A DNA stretch of 37,822 bases from Mycobacterium sp. 1245805.9 (lineage in GTDB: Bacteria > Actinomycetota > Actinomycetes > Mycobacteriales > Mycobacteriaceae). Below are positions 1 to 6,650 of this stretch, one piece after another (the stretch's first letter is position 1; each line of letters opens with the position of its first letter). The stretch covers positions 1 through 37,822 of the forward strand of contig NZ_LZKR01000149.1 in assembly GCF_001672915.1 (NCBI RefSeq). Direction: 5' to 3'. The notes below the pieces were generated by a model, which saw nothing but the letters and a program-made list of their open reading frames with translations, ran no database searches and was not told the origin of the DNA. The position numbers and the translations under genes are program-made.

Positions 1-922
1 CGCCGACCTCGGCCTTGAGTTTGCCGACCATGTCGAGCACCACCGGGTTGTGGGCGTGCGCGGTGTCCACGATCAGCACGTCGACGCCGGCGTCGACCAG
101 CATCATGGCGCGGACCCAGGCGTCGCCGCCGACGCCGACGGCGGCGCCGACCAGCAGCCGCCCGTCGCTGTCCTTGGTGGCCAGCGGGTGCTGTTCGGTC
201 TTGACGAAGTCCTTGACGGTGATCAGCCCGGTCAGCCGGCCGTGCCCGTCGACGACGGGCAGCTTCTCGATCTTGTTGCGGCGCAACAACCCCAGCGCCG
301 CGTCGGCGCTGACGCCCTCCTGGGCGGTGATCAGCGGGGCCTTGGTCATCACCTCGGCGACCTTCTTGGTCTGGTCCACCTCGAAGCGCATGTCGCGGTT
401 GGTGATGATGCCGACCAGCGCGCCGTCGTCGTCGACGACGGGCAGCCCGGAGATCCGGAACCGGGCGCACAGCGCGTCGACCTGAGCCAGCGTGTTGTCG
501 GGGCGGCAGGTGACGGGATCGGTGACCATGCCGGCCTCGGAGCGCTTCACCATCTCGACCTGGCCGGCCTGCTCGGCGACCGGCAGGTTGCGGTGCAGCA
601 CCCCCATGCCGCCTGCCCGGGCCATCGCGATCGCCATCCGCGACTCGGTCACGGTGTCCATCGCCGAACTGACCAACGGCACCTTCAGCCTGATCTTCTT
701 GGTCAGCTGGCTGGAGGTGTCCGCGGTGGCCGGGACCACATCGGAGGCCGCCGGCAGCAGCAACACGTCGTCGAACGTCAATCCGAGCATCGCGATTTTG
801 TACGGGTTGTCGCCCCCGGTTGGCATCGGATCGTCGGCCAGTCCGGGGATGTGGGGGTCGCGCAGGTAGGGGCTGGCAACCAGGTCGGAGCTGTCTTCTA
901 AGTGGGACATGCCACGGGACAT
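1..922 (-). CDS. guaB2: IMP dehydrogenase GuaB2, N-terminal 307 residues (3' end outside window)
   Basis: Inosine-5'-monophosphate dehydrogenase oxidises IMP to XMP with NAD+, the first committed step of GMP synthesis, in the cytoplasm. Reading from an ATG at 922, the protein begins MSRGMSHLEDSSDLV and continues through the first part of the TIM barrel (LTFDDVLLLP region) and the inserted CBS pair, where RISGLPVVDDDGALVG and IEKLPVVDGRGRLTG are visible at roughly residues 145-235. The barrel then resumes (VDTAHAHNPVV) up to the window edge, so the catalytic Cys loop lies outside. A GGAGGG ribosome-binding site sits about 10 nt upstream of the ATG; a second in-frame ATG at 910 is less well placed. 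Sequence and neighbours match the essential mycobacterial GuaB2 rather than GuaB1 or GuaB3. Nothing looks broken. Confidence 0.97.
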   Translation of the reverse strand, partial: MSRGMSHLEDSSDLVASPYLRDPHIPGLADDPMPTGGDNPYKIAMLGLTFDDVLLLPAASDVVPATADTSSQLTKKIRLKVPLVSSAMDTVTESRMAIAMARAGGMGVLHRNLPVAEQAGQVEMVKRSEAGMVTDPVTCRPDNTLAQVDALCARFRISGLPVVDDDGALVGIITNRDMRFEVDQTKKVAEVMTKAPLITAQEGVSADAALGLLRRNKIEKLPVVDGHGRLTGLITVKDFVKTEQHPLATKDSDGRLLVGAAVGVGGDAWVRAMMLVDAGVDVLIVDTAHAHNPVVLDMVGKLKAEVG

Positions 923-960
923 CGGTGGGGCCCTCCATACGCACGCGGAGTGAGAAGCCC

Positions 961-966
961 ATCCTA
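961..966 (-). promoter_or_regulatory. Candidate -10 box of guaB2
   Basis: The minus strand reads TAGGAT here, a TANNNT -10 hexamer. It would give a start site near 954 and a leader of about 32 nt before the guaB2 ATG. No good -35 hexamer is seen 17 nt upstream, which is common for mycobacterial SigA promoters. This is inference from sequence only. Confidence 0.4.
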
Positions 967-1050
967 TCGGCTCGCACGGACACCGGACCCGCTTGCCCGG
1001 GCGCCACGCGGCGCGCGTCTCCCTGCTGGCGCGATGACGGCCCGCCTGCG

Positions 1051-1056
1051 TAGTCT
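1051..1056 (+). promoter_or_regulatory. -10 box TAGTCT giving a probable leaderless mRNA
   Basis: TAGTCT fits TANNNT and is followed by exactly 6 nt and then the GTG start of the Rv3412-like gene at 1063. That spacing puts the transcription start on the G of the start codon, so the message is probably leaderless. No Shine-Dalgarno sequence is present, which agrees. Confidence 0.6.
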
Positions 1057-1062
1057 AGAGGC

Positions 1063-1473
1063 GTGCGTGACCACCTCCCGCCGGGTTTGCCACCCGACCC
1101 GTTCGCCGACGACCCCTGCGATCCGTCGGCTGCGCTCGAAGCCGTCGAGCCGGGGCAACCCCTGGATCAGCAAGAGCGGATGGCGGTCGAGGCGGACCTC
1201 GCCGATCTTGCCGTGTACGAGGCGCTGCTGGCGCACAAGGGAATTCGCGGGCTCGTGGTGTGCTGCGACGAGTGTCAGCAGGACCACTACCACGACTGGG
1301 ACATGTTGCGGGCCAACCTGTTGCAACTGCTTATCGACGGCACCGTCCGCCCGCACGAGCCCGCCTACGACCCCGAACCCGACTCCTATGTCACCTGGGA
1401 TTACTGCCGGGGATACGCCGACGCCTCGCTCAACGAGGCGACGTCAGACGCGGACGGGTTTCACCGCCGCTGA
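1063..1473 (+). CDS. Conserved actinobacterial protein, Rv3412-like (probably DUF5319)
   Basis: A 136-aa acidic cytoplasmic protein of unknown function that matches M. tuberculosis Rv3412 in position and character. It has no signal peptide or membrane segment. The N-terminal third is rich in Pro and Asp (DPFADDPCDPSAALEAV); the centre holds a CCDECQQDHYHDWDML stretch at about residues 67-82 whose closely spaced Cys and His residues could bind a metal, followed by an aromatic-rich end (YVTWDYCRGYADASLNEA). The GTG start at 1063 is chosen because a -10 box lies 6 nt upstream and no ribosome-binding site is available. It is divergent from guaB2, and its stop lies one base from the convergent rsdA stop. 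The family name is from memory. Confidence 0.85.
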   Translation: MRDHLPPGLPPDPFADDPCDPSAALEAVEPGQPLDQQERMAVEADLADLAVYEALLAHKGIRGLVVCCDECQQDHYHDWDMLRANLLQLLIDGTVRPHEPAYDPEPDSYVTWDYCRGYADASLNEATSDADGFHRR

Positions 1474-1474
1474 A

Positions 1475-2266
1475 TTAGGGCGTGTCGCCCGGCGCCGCTG
1501 AGGACGGCGTGGACGAGTGCCCGTGATGCCGATGCCGCCCCGATGACGGGCTCGTCGTGGGGCTTGCTGACGGACTCGGTTCGGTAGTGCTGGCCGCCGT
1601 CGGTCCTGTGGTGCTCGGGCGGGGCGCGGCCGGCGGGGTGGACGACGCGGCCGGCGCCTTGGGCTTCGGCGCGGCCGGTGGCAGCGTCGCGTTCGGGTTG
1701 CGCGATTCGACCCGGGTGTTGAGCAGGTTCACCTCGTCCATCAGGTCGTTGCGGCTGGCCCCGTCGTTCATGGACTGCACCGTGCTGCTGACCTCTGCCA
1801 GCTGGTTCTGGGCCTGCGTCCACTGGCCCTGGTCGATCATTTGCTGGACCTTGGCCAGCTCGGCCTTGGCCGACAGCTCGATCTGGCTGTCCTTGACGCG
1901 CGGCTGGTCGAAGAACATCGCGTGCAGGCCGTACAGCGTGTCGCCGGGCCGGGCCTCGACCACCATGGCGCCGAACCCGCTCAGCACCAACAGCGTCGCG
2001 GCCACCGATCCGATCGTGGCCAGGCCGCGGCCCACCCGCCGCCGCTCGGCCAGCCCGGCGTGCAGCGCCCCGACGGCCTCCTCCGGCGAAACCAGCGCGC
2101 TGGCCGGCGGCCAGCGCAGGTCGTCGCGCCAGTCGGCCAGCAGGACGGTTAACGCTTCAAAATTGGGGTCGTTGGGGTCGTCCAGGTCGACCGGCCGTCG
2201 TTCGGCCAGGGCGTCGAGAAGCAAGTCGGTGCTGGCGAATTCGTCCAGGGATTCAGGCATAGTCAC
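1475..2266 (-). CDS. rsdA: Anti-sigma-D factor RsdA
   Basis: A single-pass membrane protein that in M. tuberculosis (Rv3413c) binds and inhibits SigD. The N-terminal cytoplasmic part has the expected ELARTDLLLDALAE-like opening (here DEFASTDLLLDALAERRP, residues 8-25) and WRDDLRWPPASALVS (46-60). One hydrophobic helix at about 82-104 is followed by a helical extracytoplasmic region (KAELAKVQQMIDQGQW) and a Pro/Ser/Thr-rich tail from about residue 195. The reading frame opens with GTG at 2266 or ATG at 2260; both overlap the end of sigD, so the two genes are translationally coupled. At 263 aa it is shorter than my memory of the M. tuberculosis protein (about 299), mostly in the disordered tail. 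Confidence 0.9.
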   Translation of the reverse strand: MTMPESLDEFASTDLLLDALAERRPVDLDDPNDPNFEALTVLLADWRDDLRWPPASALVSPEEAVGALHAGLAERRRVGRGLATIGSVAATLLVLSGFGAMVVEARPGDTLYGLHAMFFDQPRVKDSQIELSAKAELAKVQQMIDQGQWTQAQNQLAEVSSTVQSMNDGASRNDLMDEVNLLNTRVESRNPNATLPPAAPKPKAPAASSTPPAAPRPSTTGPTAASTTEPSPSASPTTSPSSGRHRHHGHSSTPSSAAPGDTP

Positions 2267-2846
2267 CCGCCGCGACGATTTCGGACTTGAGCCGGGTCAG
2301 CGCCCGGTGCTGGGCCACGCGGACCGCCCCCGTCGTGCTGCCGACGGCGGCGGCGGTCTCCTCGGCGGACAGGCCGACGACCACCCGCAGGATCAGGATC
2401 TCGCGCTGCTTGGACGGCAGGATCTCGAGCAGCTCGTTCATTCGGCTGACCGAGTCGGCCTCGATGGCCCGTTGCTCCGGACCCGCCTCGGTCGACCAGC
2501 GTTCGGGGATGGTCTCGGCGGGGTAGGCGAGGTCACGACCGGCGGCCCGGTGCGCGTCGGCGACCTTGTGGGCCGCGATGCCGTACAGGAAGGCCAGGAA
2601 CGGGCGTCCCCGCTCGCGATAGCGCGGCAGCGCCGTGATGGTGGCCAAGCACACCTCCTGAGCCACGTCGTCGGCTGTCAGGCCACCCCGTGCGACCGTG
2701 CCGACTCGCGCGCGGCAATATCGGACGACGATCGGACGGATGGTCTCCAGCACCTCCCGTAGGGCGTTCCGGTCCCCCGCCACGGCCTCCGCAACCACAG
2801 CGTCGAGACGTTCCCCTTGAATTGTCATCGACGGCGGTATCTCCAA
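2253..2846 (-). CDS. sigD: ECF-type RNA polymerase sigma factor SigD
   Basis: Extracytoplasmic-function sigma factor, close to M. tuberculosis SigD (Rv3414c). Region 2 is visible at about residues 30-100 (TADDVAQEVCLATITALPRY, FLAFLYGIAAHKVADAHR) and region 4 at about 135-190 (ILPSKQREILILRVVVGLS, then the helix-turn-helix AVGSTTGAVRVAQHRALTRL). SigD in M. tuberculosis is linked to the starvation and stringent response. The start is uncertain: a TTG at 2846 gives 197 aa, while an ATG at 2828 gives 191 aa starting MTIQGERLD with GGAG 12 nt upstream. The longer start is reported because homology seems to begin just before the ATG. Its last codons overlap the start of rsdA. Confidence 0.93.
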   Translation of the reverse strand: MEIPPSMTIQGERLDAVVAEAVAGDRNALREVLETIRPIVVRYCRARVGTVARGGLTADDVAQEVCLATITALPRYRERGRPFLAFLYGIAAHKVADAHRAAGRDLAYPAETIPERWSTEAGPEQRAIEADSVSRMNELLEILPSKQREILILRVVVGLSAEETAAAVGSTTGAVRVAQHRALTRLKSEIVAAGDYA

Positions 2847-2909
2847 CGTTACGAACGGGACACATCGCGGGCTAACTAACGCAATGACAATAACGGGCCG
2901 AAGGCCGTT

Positions 2910-3734
2910 TCAAGCGGAACGCCACGCGCCCCCGGCGCGCCGCACCTGGCCTGCGCAGATATCTCGGATTTCACGCAGCTTTTGTGTTGAAAACGTGACA
3001 CTTTCGATGTCGATCAGCAAGCAAGCCAACGCCCACCGAAGCGGGATCAGGTCCGACCGGCCGGTGGCGTCCAGCGCCGTCTCGGCCACCGCGCGGGCGC
3101 GCTCGACGCGGCCGGCGCTGCACAGCGCGGCGGCCAGCACCACGTCGCTCTTGACCCGGTGGCGCACCGACGAGACGGCCATCGCCTCCGCCAGCCGCAC
3201 GGCCTCTTCGGCGTGGCGCACCGCCGACGCGCCGTCCCCGGAGGCCATCGCCAACTCGGCGGCCACCCATCCCCGGCGCACCGGGAGCCGGTCCGGGACC
3301 GCCCCCAACTCCACCCGGCCCAACAGCGTTGCCGCGGCGGCGAACCGGCCGACGCCCAGCGCGTCGGCCGCCAGCCCGATCAGCGCGTCGGCGCGCGCCT
3401 CCGCATCCGCGCCGGCCAGCGCGAGCGCGCGGCCGTCCCAGCCGCGCGCCAGTTCGTGCCAGCCGAGCTGGCGCAGGAACGAGCCCTGCGTGCTGTGCGC
3501 CAGCGACGTCAACCGGCCGCCCGCAACCGTGCGTCGCAGCACCGCCAGGTCGCGGTAGGCGCTGCCGTAGCGGCCCTGCCCGCCCGCCGCGACGGCCCGC
3601 CACCACAGTTGCTGCGGCGTGCTCGCGGCCGGCAGCGGCCATGCTCCGGGTTGCTCCCCGAAGGCGGCGTCGGCCAGTGTGCTGTTAATCACCGAAGTGT
3701 GACCAGTTTCAATCACGGTGATAGTAGTAAACAC
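2910..3734 (-). CDS. Rv3415c-like conserved mycobacterial protein, TPR-like helical repeats
   Basis: A 274-aa protein of unknown function corresponding to M. tuberculosis Rv3415c. It is almost entirely Ala/Arg/Leu-rich helices of about 34-residue periodicity (for example QLWWRAVAAGGQGRYGSAYR at 43-62, then ADALIGLAADALGVGRFAAA), which suggests a tetratricopeptide-like scaffold rather than an enzyme. No signal peptide or membrane span is seen. The GTG at 3734 (MFTTITVIETGHTSVIN) is the most upstream start and matches the remembered homologue. It lies 63 nt upstream of sigD on the same strand and is divergent from whiB3, so it may share stress control with sigD, but no binding site was identified. 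Confidence 0.85.
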   Translation of the reverse strand: MFTTITVIETGHTSVINSTLADAAFGEQPGAWPLPAASTPQQLWWRAVAAGGQGRYGSAYRDLAVLRRTVAGGRLTSLAHSTQGSFLRQLGWHELARGWDGRALALAGADAEARADALIGLAADALGVGRFAAAATLLGRVELGAVPDRLPVRRGWVAAELAMASGDGASAVRHAEEAVRLAEAMAVSSVRHRVKSDVVLAAALCSAGRVERARAVAETALDATGRSDLIPLRWALACLLIDIESVTFSTQKLREIRDICAGQVRRAGGAWRSA

Positions 3735-4081
3735 TTCGTGCTGTTCGTGTTACCGAGCTGTTAATCGCCATCCGCCGCGTACTAATTGCTCTCCCCACTT
3801 CCCCCCGCGCTGAGCTGGGAAATCACGGTCCGGTCAAGTGCCTGGTAGCACGGTTCTTGGTCAACAAAAGCGTGGCAGATGAACGGCGAGTTAATTCTGC
3901 TGCAACGCTTACATATTTTGGCGAGCTAAGTGGCTATTGACGGAAATTCGCCGCCCACCCTAAGTTCTACCTCGACGGGTAGTCATCGGTGACCCCACTC
4001 GAAAATCGGTTGCACAATCGCTAGTCCGACGCTTCGCGAACCTGAACTTCTGGGCGTGCCGTGCAGAGAGGGAACGATCCA
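3735..4081. other. 347-bp divergent intergenic region between Rv3415c-like gene and whiB3
   Basis: No convincing gene. The stretch is clearly richer in A+T than its neighbours, with runs such as AAAGCG, TTACATATTTTGG and GAAAATCGG. It holds one good promoter pointing at whiB3 (3937-3966). The long leader that follows suggests several regulators act here, as known for whiB3 in M. tuberculosis, but no specific operator was recognised. Confidence 0.7.
3937..3966 (+). promoter_or_regulatory. Candidate whiB3 promoter, TTGACG-N18-TAAGTT
   Basis: A -35 hexamer TTGACG (3937-3942) and a -10 hexamer TAAGTT (3961-3966) are separated by 18 nt. The start site would fall near 3973, giving a leader of about 109 nt before the whiB3 ATG. 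Confidence 0.5.
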
Positions 4082-4390
4082 ATGCCACAGCCGGAGCAGC
4101 TACCTGGCCCCAACGCCGACATCTGGAACTGGCAACTGCAAGGCCTGTGCCGCGGCGTTGACTCCTCGATGTTCTTCCACCCCGACGGCGAGCGCGGCCG
4201 CGCCCGCATGCAGCGCGAGCAGCGCGCCAAGGAGATGTGCCGGCGGTGCCCGGTGATCCAGGAGTGCCGTTCCCACGCGCTGGAAGTTGGTGAGCCGTAC
4301 GGAGTTTGGGGCGGCCTGTCGGAGTCCGAGCGCGACATGTTGCTGAAGGGCGACATCGGCCGCAACCGCGGGATCCGCCGCTCGGCCTAG
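4082..4390 (+). CDS. whiB3: Redox-sensing iron-sulfur transcription factor WhiB3
   Basis: A 102-aa Wbl protein, nearly identical to M. tuberculosis WhiB3 as remembered. It binds a [4Fe-4S] cluster that reacts with O2 and NO, and controls lipid and redox metabolism. The four cluster ligands are C23, C53, C56 and C62 (GLCRG, then CRRCPVIQEC), and the Wbl signature GVWGGLSESERD follows. A basic end (GRNRGIRRSA) probably contacts DNA. An upstream in-frame ATG at 4061 would add 7 residues, but the ATG at 4082 has AGAGGGA about 9 nt upstream and gives the family's usual length. Its TAG stop is shared with the convergent membrane-protein gene inside one CTAG. Confidence 0.97.
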   Translation: MPQPEQLPGPNADIWNWQLQGLCRGVDSSMFFHPDGERGRARMQREQRAKEMCRRCPVIQECRSHALEVGEPYGVWGGLSESERDMLLKGDIGRNRGIRRSA

Positions 4391-4668
4391 TGCACTCCGG
4401 CGCCCACCAGGCCGCCGGACACGATCATCACCGCGAGCCACGAGGCGATGCCCGCGCATCCCAGCACTGCGCCGGCGATGGCCAGTCCCCGAGGCTGGCC
4501 GTCGCGGTTGGCGCGGTCCAGCGCGACGAACCCCATCGCCCCGCCGACGAGCGAAAAAACGATGCCGAGGCCGCAGTGGGCGTGCAGGAGAAGACCGGCG
4601 ATGCCCATCATCACCGAGTAGCGCGCCCCCGATTTGACCTGCGCGGACGGCAGTTCCGTAGTCGTCAT
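4387..4668 (-). CDS. Small membrane protein, DUF4190-like
   Basis: A 93-aa protein with two or three membrane segments: about residues 18-30 (VMMGIAGLLLHAH), 31-50 (GIVFSLVGGAMGFVALDRA) and 64-90 (AGAVLGCAGIASWLAVMIVSGGL). The pattern of a hydrophobic pair around a charged loop (DRANRDGQPRGLA) resembles DUF4190 proteins, often described as inner-membrane proteins of unknown function. A longer open frame to 4878 exists, but ATG 4668 is chosen because GGAGGGAAAGC directly precedes it, an excellent ribosome-binding site. It converges on whiB3, and both genes stop inside the same CTAG tetranucleotide. No function can be assigned. Confidence 0.8.
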   Translation of the reverse strand: MTTTELPSAQVKSGARYSVMMGIAGLLLHAHCGLGIVFSLVGGAMGFVALDRANRDGQPRGLAIAGAVLGCAGIASWLAVMIVSGGLVGAGVH

Positions 4669-4890
4669 TGCTTTCCCTCCTGCCTGGTCTCTCGGTCCCG
4701 AGCGTGCCGCGCCGGGCTTGGCGGATTCTTCGAGGTTTCTTGGTCCGCCGAATTTGTCGGGTGAACAATCCGCGGCCCCAGCACGTGTCCTAGGGGTGGG
4801 CCGCGCGCCGCAGGCCGGCCGTGGCCCGATCGGCGCGTCGTCGAGACCCGCTGCGCCGCGTCGGTTCACCCACTCCACAGGAGGAGTGTC

Positions 4891-5781
4891 GTGGCTGAAC
4901 GGTCACACAATCTTTTCGAGCGCACCCGGACCGCCCTTGGACAACAGCGTTGGCTGGACCGCCCGAGCTATCGCCTCGAGCACGCGCTGACGTTCCTCTT
5001 CGCGGCCATGGGCCGGCATCGCGATCGGGTCGGCAACGCGCTGCACGGCACGTGGCTCGGCCATCCATTGCATCCGGCGCTGACGTCGGTGCCGACCGGG
5101 GCGGTGACCACGACGGTCGCGATGGACGCGGCCAGCCTGCTTCCCGGTCGCACATACCGCGACGCGTCGCGGTTCGCGTTGGCGGTCGGGATCGTCGGTA
5201 GCCTCGGCGCGGCCGCCACCGGCGTGACGGACTGGCAGCACACCCACGAAGAGTCGCGACGCATCGGCCTGGTGCACGGCGTGCTGAATGCGGTCGCGAC
5301 GGGGCTGTACGCGGCGTCGTGGTGGGACCGGGGCCGGGGCCGTCAGCTGCGCGGAATGGTAGGCAGCGCCTTGGGTTACGGCCTCACCCTGGGTAGTGGC
5401 TACCTGGGTGGGGCGTTGGTGTTCGGGGCGGCGACCGGTGTCGACCGCTCCGGCGACCGGCTGGCCGGGGACCACTGGACGCCGGTGCTGCCGGCGGCCG
5501 CGCCCGCCGCCCCGCCGCGGCGGGTCGAGGTGAATGGCGTCGGAGTGGTGCTGTACCGCAACGACGGCCAGGTGCTCGCCGTCGGTGAGCGCTGCCCGCA
5601 CCTGGGCGCCCCGATGGGCGACGGCTGGATCGACCGCGATCGCATCGTCTGTCCCTGGCACGGTTCGAGGTTCGCGTGCGAATCCGGGGAGGTGCTGCGC
5701 GGACCGGCGACGGCGGCGCTGCCGAGCTACCCCGCGCGCATCCGTGACGGGCTCGTCGAGGTCCGGGGGGCGGCGAAATGA
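4891..5781 (+). CDS. DUF2231 membrane domain fused to a Rieske [2Fe-2S] domain
   Basis: A 296-aa membrane redox protein. The N-terminal half is DUF2231: the GTWLGHPLHPALTSVPTGA motif at 53-71 is typical, with four hydrophobic segments at about 63-83, 94-113, 124-143 and 156-180. A linker rich in Ala and Pro (200-208) leads to a Rieske domain with all four cluster ligands: C235 and H237 (ERCPHLGAPMG) and C254 and H257 (CPWHGSRF), 16 residues apart. The Rieske topology is that of ferredoxin-like subunits, so electron transfer at the membrane is likely; the partner is unknown. The GTG start at 4891 follows CAGGAGGAGT. Its ATGA stop overlaps the hemerythrin start, so the two are coupled. I do not recall this gene at this locus in M. 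tuberculosis. Confidence 0.9.
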   Translation: MAERSHNLFERTRTALGQQRWLDRPSYRLEHALTFLFAAMGRHRDRVGNALHGTWLGHPLHPALTSVPTGAVTTTVAMDAASLLPGRTYRDASRFALAVGIVGSLGAAATGVTDWQHTHEESRRIGLVHGVLNAVATGLYAASWWDRGRGRQLRGMVGSALGYGLTLGSGYLGGALVFGAATGVDRSGDRLAGDHWTPVLPAAAPAAPPRRVEVNGVGVVLYRNDGQVLAVGERCPHLGAPMGDGWIDRDRIVCPWHGSRFACESGEVLRGPATAALPSYPARIRDGLVEVRGAAK

Positions 5782-6263
5782 ACGCCTACGACGTGCTTTT
5801 CGAGCACCACAAGGTGCTGCGCGGACTCTGCGAGAAGATCACGGCAATACCACCGGACACCGACGAACGCCAGGACGCCCTCGACGAGCTGCTGGTCGAG
5901 CTCGACATCCACATGCGCATCGAGGACGACCTGTTCTACCCGGCGGTGTCGGCGGCGACCGAGCTCGTCGCGATCGCCCACGCCGAACACCGCCAGGTCT
6001 GGGACCAGCTCACAGTGCTGCTGCGCACGGCGCCGACCGCGCCGGAATACGCCGACGAGTGGCGCTCGTTCGTCACCGTGCTGGACGCCCACGCCACCGA
6101 GGAAGAACGCGACTTATGCCCGGCCCCAATCGATTTGAGCGCTGACCTGCTCGAGGCGTTGGGAAACCGAATGATCGAGCGCATCGCCGAGTTGCGCCAG
6201 TCGAGCATCCACCGGCTCCGCGTCCGCGGGCGCAAGGCCCTGCTCAGCGCGCTGGGAGGCTAG
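5778..6263 (+). CDS. Hemerythrin HHE cation-binding domain protein
   Basis: A 161-aa cytoplasmic four-helix protein expected to bind a diiron centre and O2, NO or other small ligands. Candidate ligands are visible in the family order: H10 or H11 (FEHHKVL), H45 and E49 (DIHMRIEDDLFYP), H71 with E70 (AHAEHRQVW), and H105 with E109 (DAHATEEERDLCP). The C-terminal 30 residues are basic (SIHRLRVRGRKALL) and may contact the membrane or nucleic acid. Its ATG overlaps the stop of the Rieske gene by 4 nt, which implies fixed-ratio synthesis with the membrane Rieske protein. It may be an iron-dependent sensor or an oxygen or NO buffer; the choice is inference. Confidence 0.93.
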   Translation: MNAYDVLFEHHKVLRGLCEKITAIPPDTDERQDALDELLVELDIHMRIEDDLFYPAVSAATELVAIAHAEHRQVWDQLTVLLRTAPTAPEYADEWRSFVTVLDAHATEEERDLCPAPIDLSADLLEALGNRMIERIAELRQSSIHRLRVRGRKALLSALGG

Positions 6264-6267
6264 CCGC

Positions 6268-6573
6268 TCAGAGGTTCGTCGGTGCGCCCAGCGCGCCCGG
6301 TGTGCGCGGCGAGCGGCCGGTGAGCAGGTCGTGCATCCGGGTGGCGTCGTGGGCGGCGGCGGTAGCGGCCCGCAGGTGCCACTCTTCGCCGTCTTCGGTG
6401 TAGGCGACCATCTGCCGGGCGGCGAAGCTGTAAAGCGATTGGATCATGGGCAGATTCCGCTTGCCCGCCGTGTCGGCTATCCATAGGTAGCTCGACGCCT
6501 GCCGGAGCGCTTCACTCAACTGCGGCTCGGAGACCACGCAATCACGCTCGCACACGGTCCGCATGCGGGGCAC
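6268..6573 (-). CDS. Hypothetical protein, 101 aa
   Basis: I do not recognise this protein. It is soluble and helical, with two N-terminal Cys (VCERDC), an aromatic core (SSYLWIADTAGK, LYSFAARQMVAYTEDGEEWHL) and a Pro/Thr-rich end. Codon use is ordinary for this genome, with G or C in most third positions, which supports a real gene. Starts are ambiguous: GTG 6573 is reported, ATG 6564 is possible. It converges on the hemerythrin gene with a 4-nt gap and is divergent from the SodC-like gene, so it may share a control region (6574-6650) with that lipoprotein. Confidence 0.65.
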   Translation of the reverse strand: MPRMRTVCERDCVVSEPQLSEALRQASSYLWIADTAGKRNLPMIQSLYSFAARQMVAYTEDGEEWHLRAATAAAHDATRMHDLLTGRSPRTPGALGAPTNL

Positions 6574-6650
6574 CGGCCACGGCCCGGCTCATATACCTCT
6601 CATATCTTTTCGCGGCGTTTGATATCGGCCCATCGGGGTAGGCCCAGCCC

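Noticed and set aside
50..901. Plus-strand 283-aa open frame opposite guaB2
   Set aside because: It is the antisense shadow of guaB2; its His/Gly/Asp-rich translation has no protein-like pattern.
2820..2860. SigD autoregulatory promoter with GTAACG as -35
   Set aside because: GTAACG is present just ahead of the sigD start, but the matching -10 would fall inside the coding region, and remembered consensus sequences disagree.
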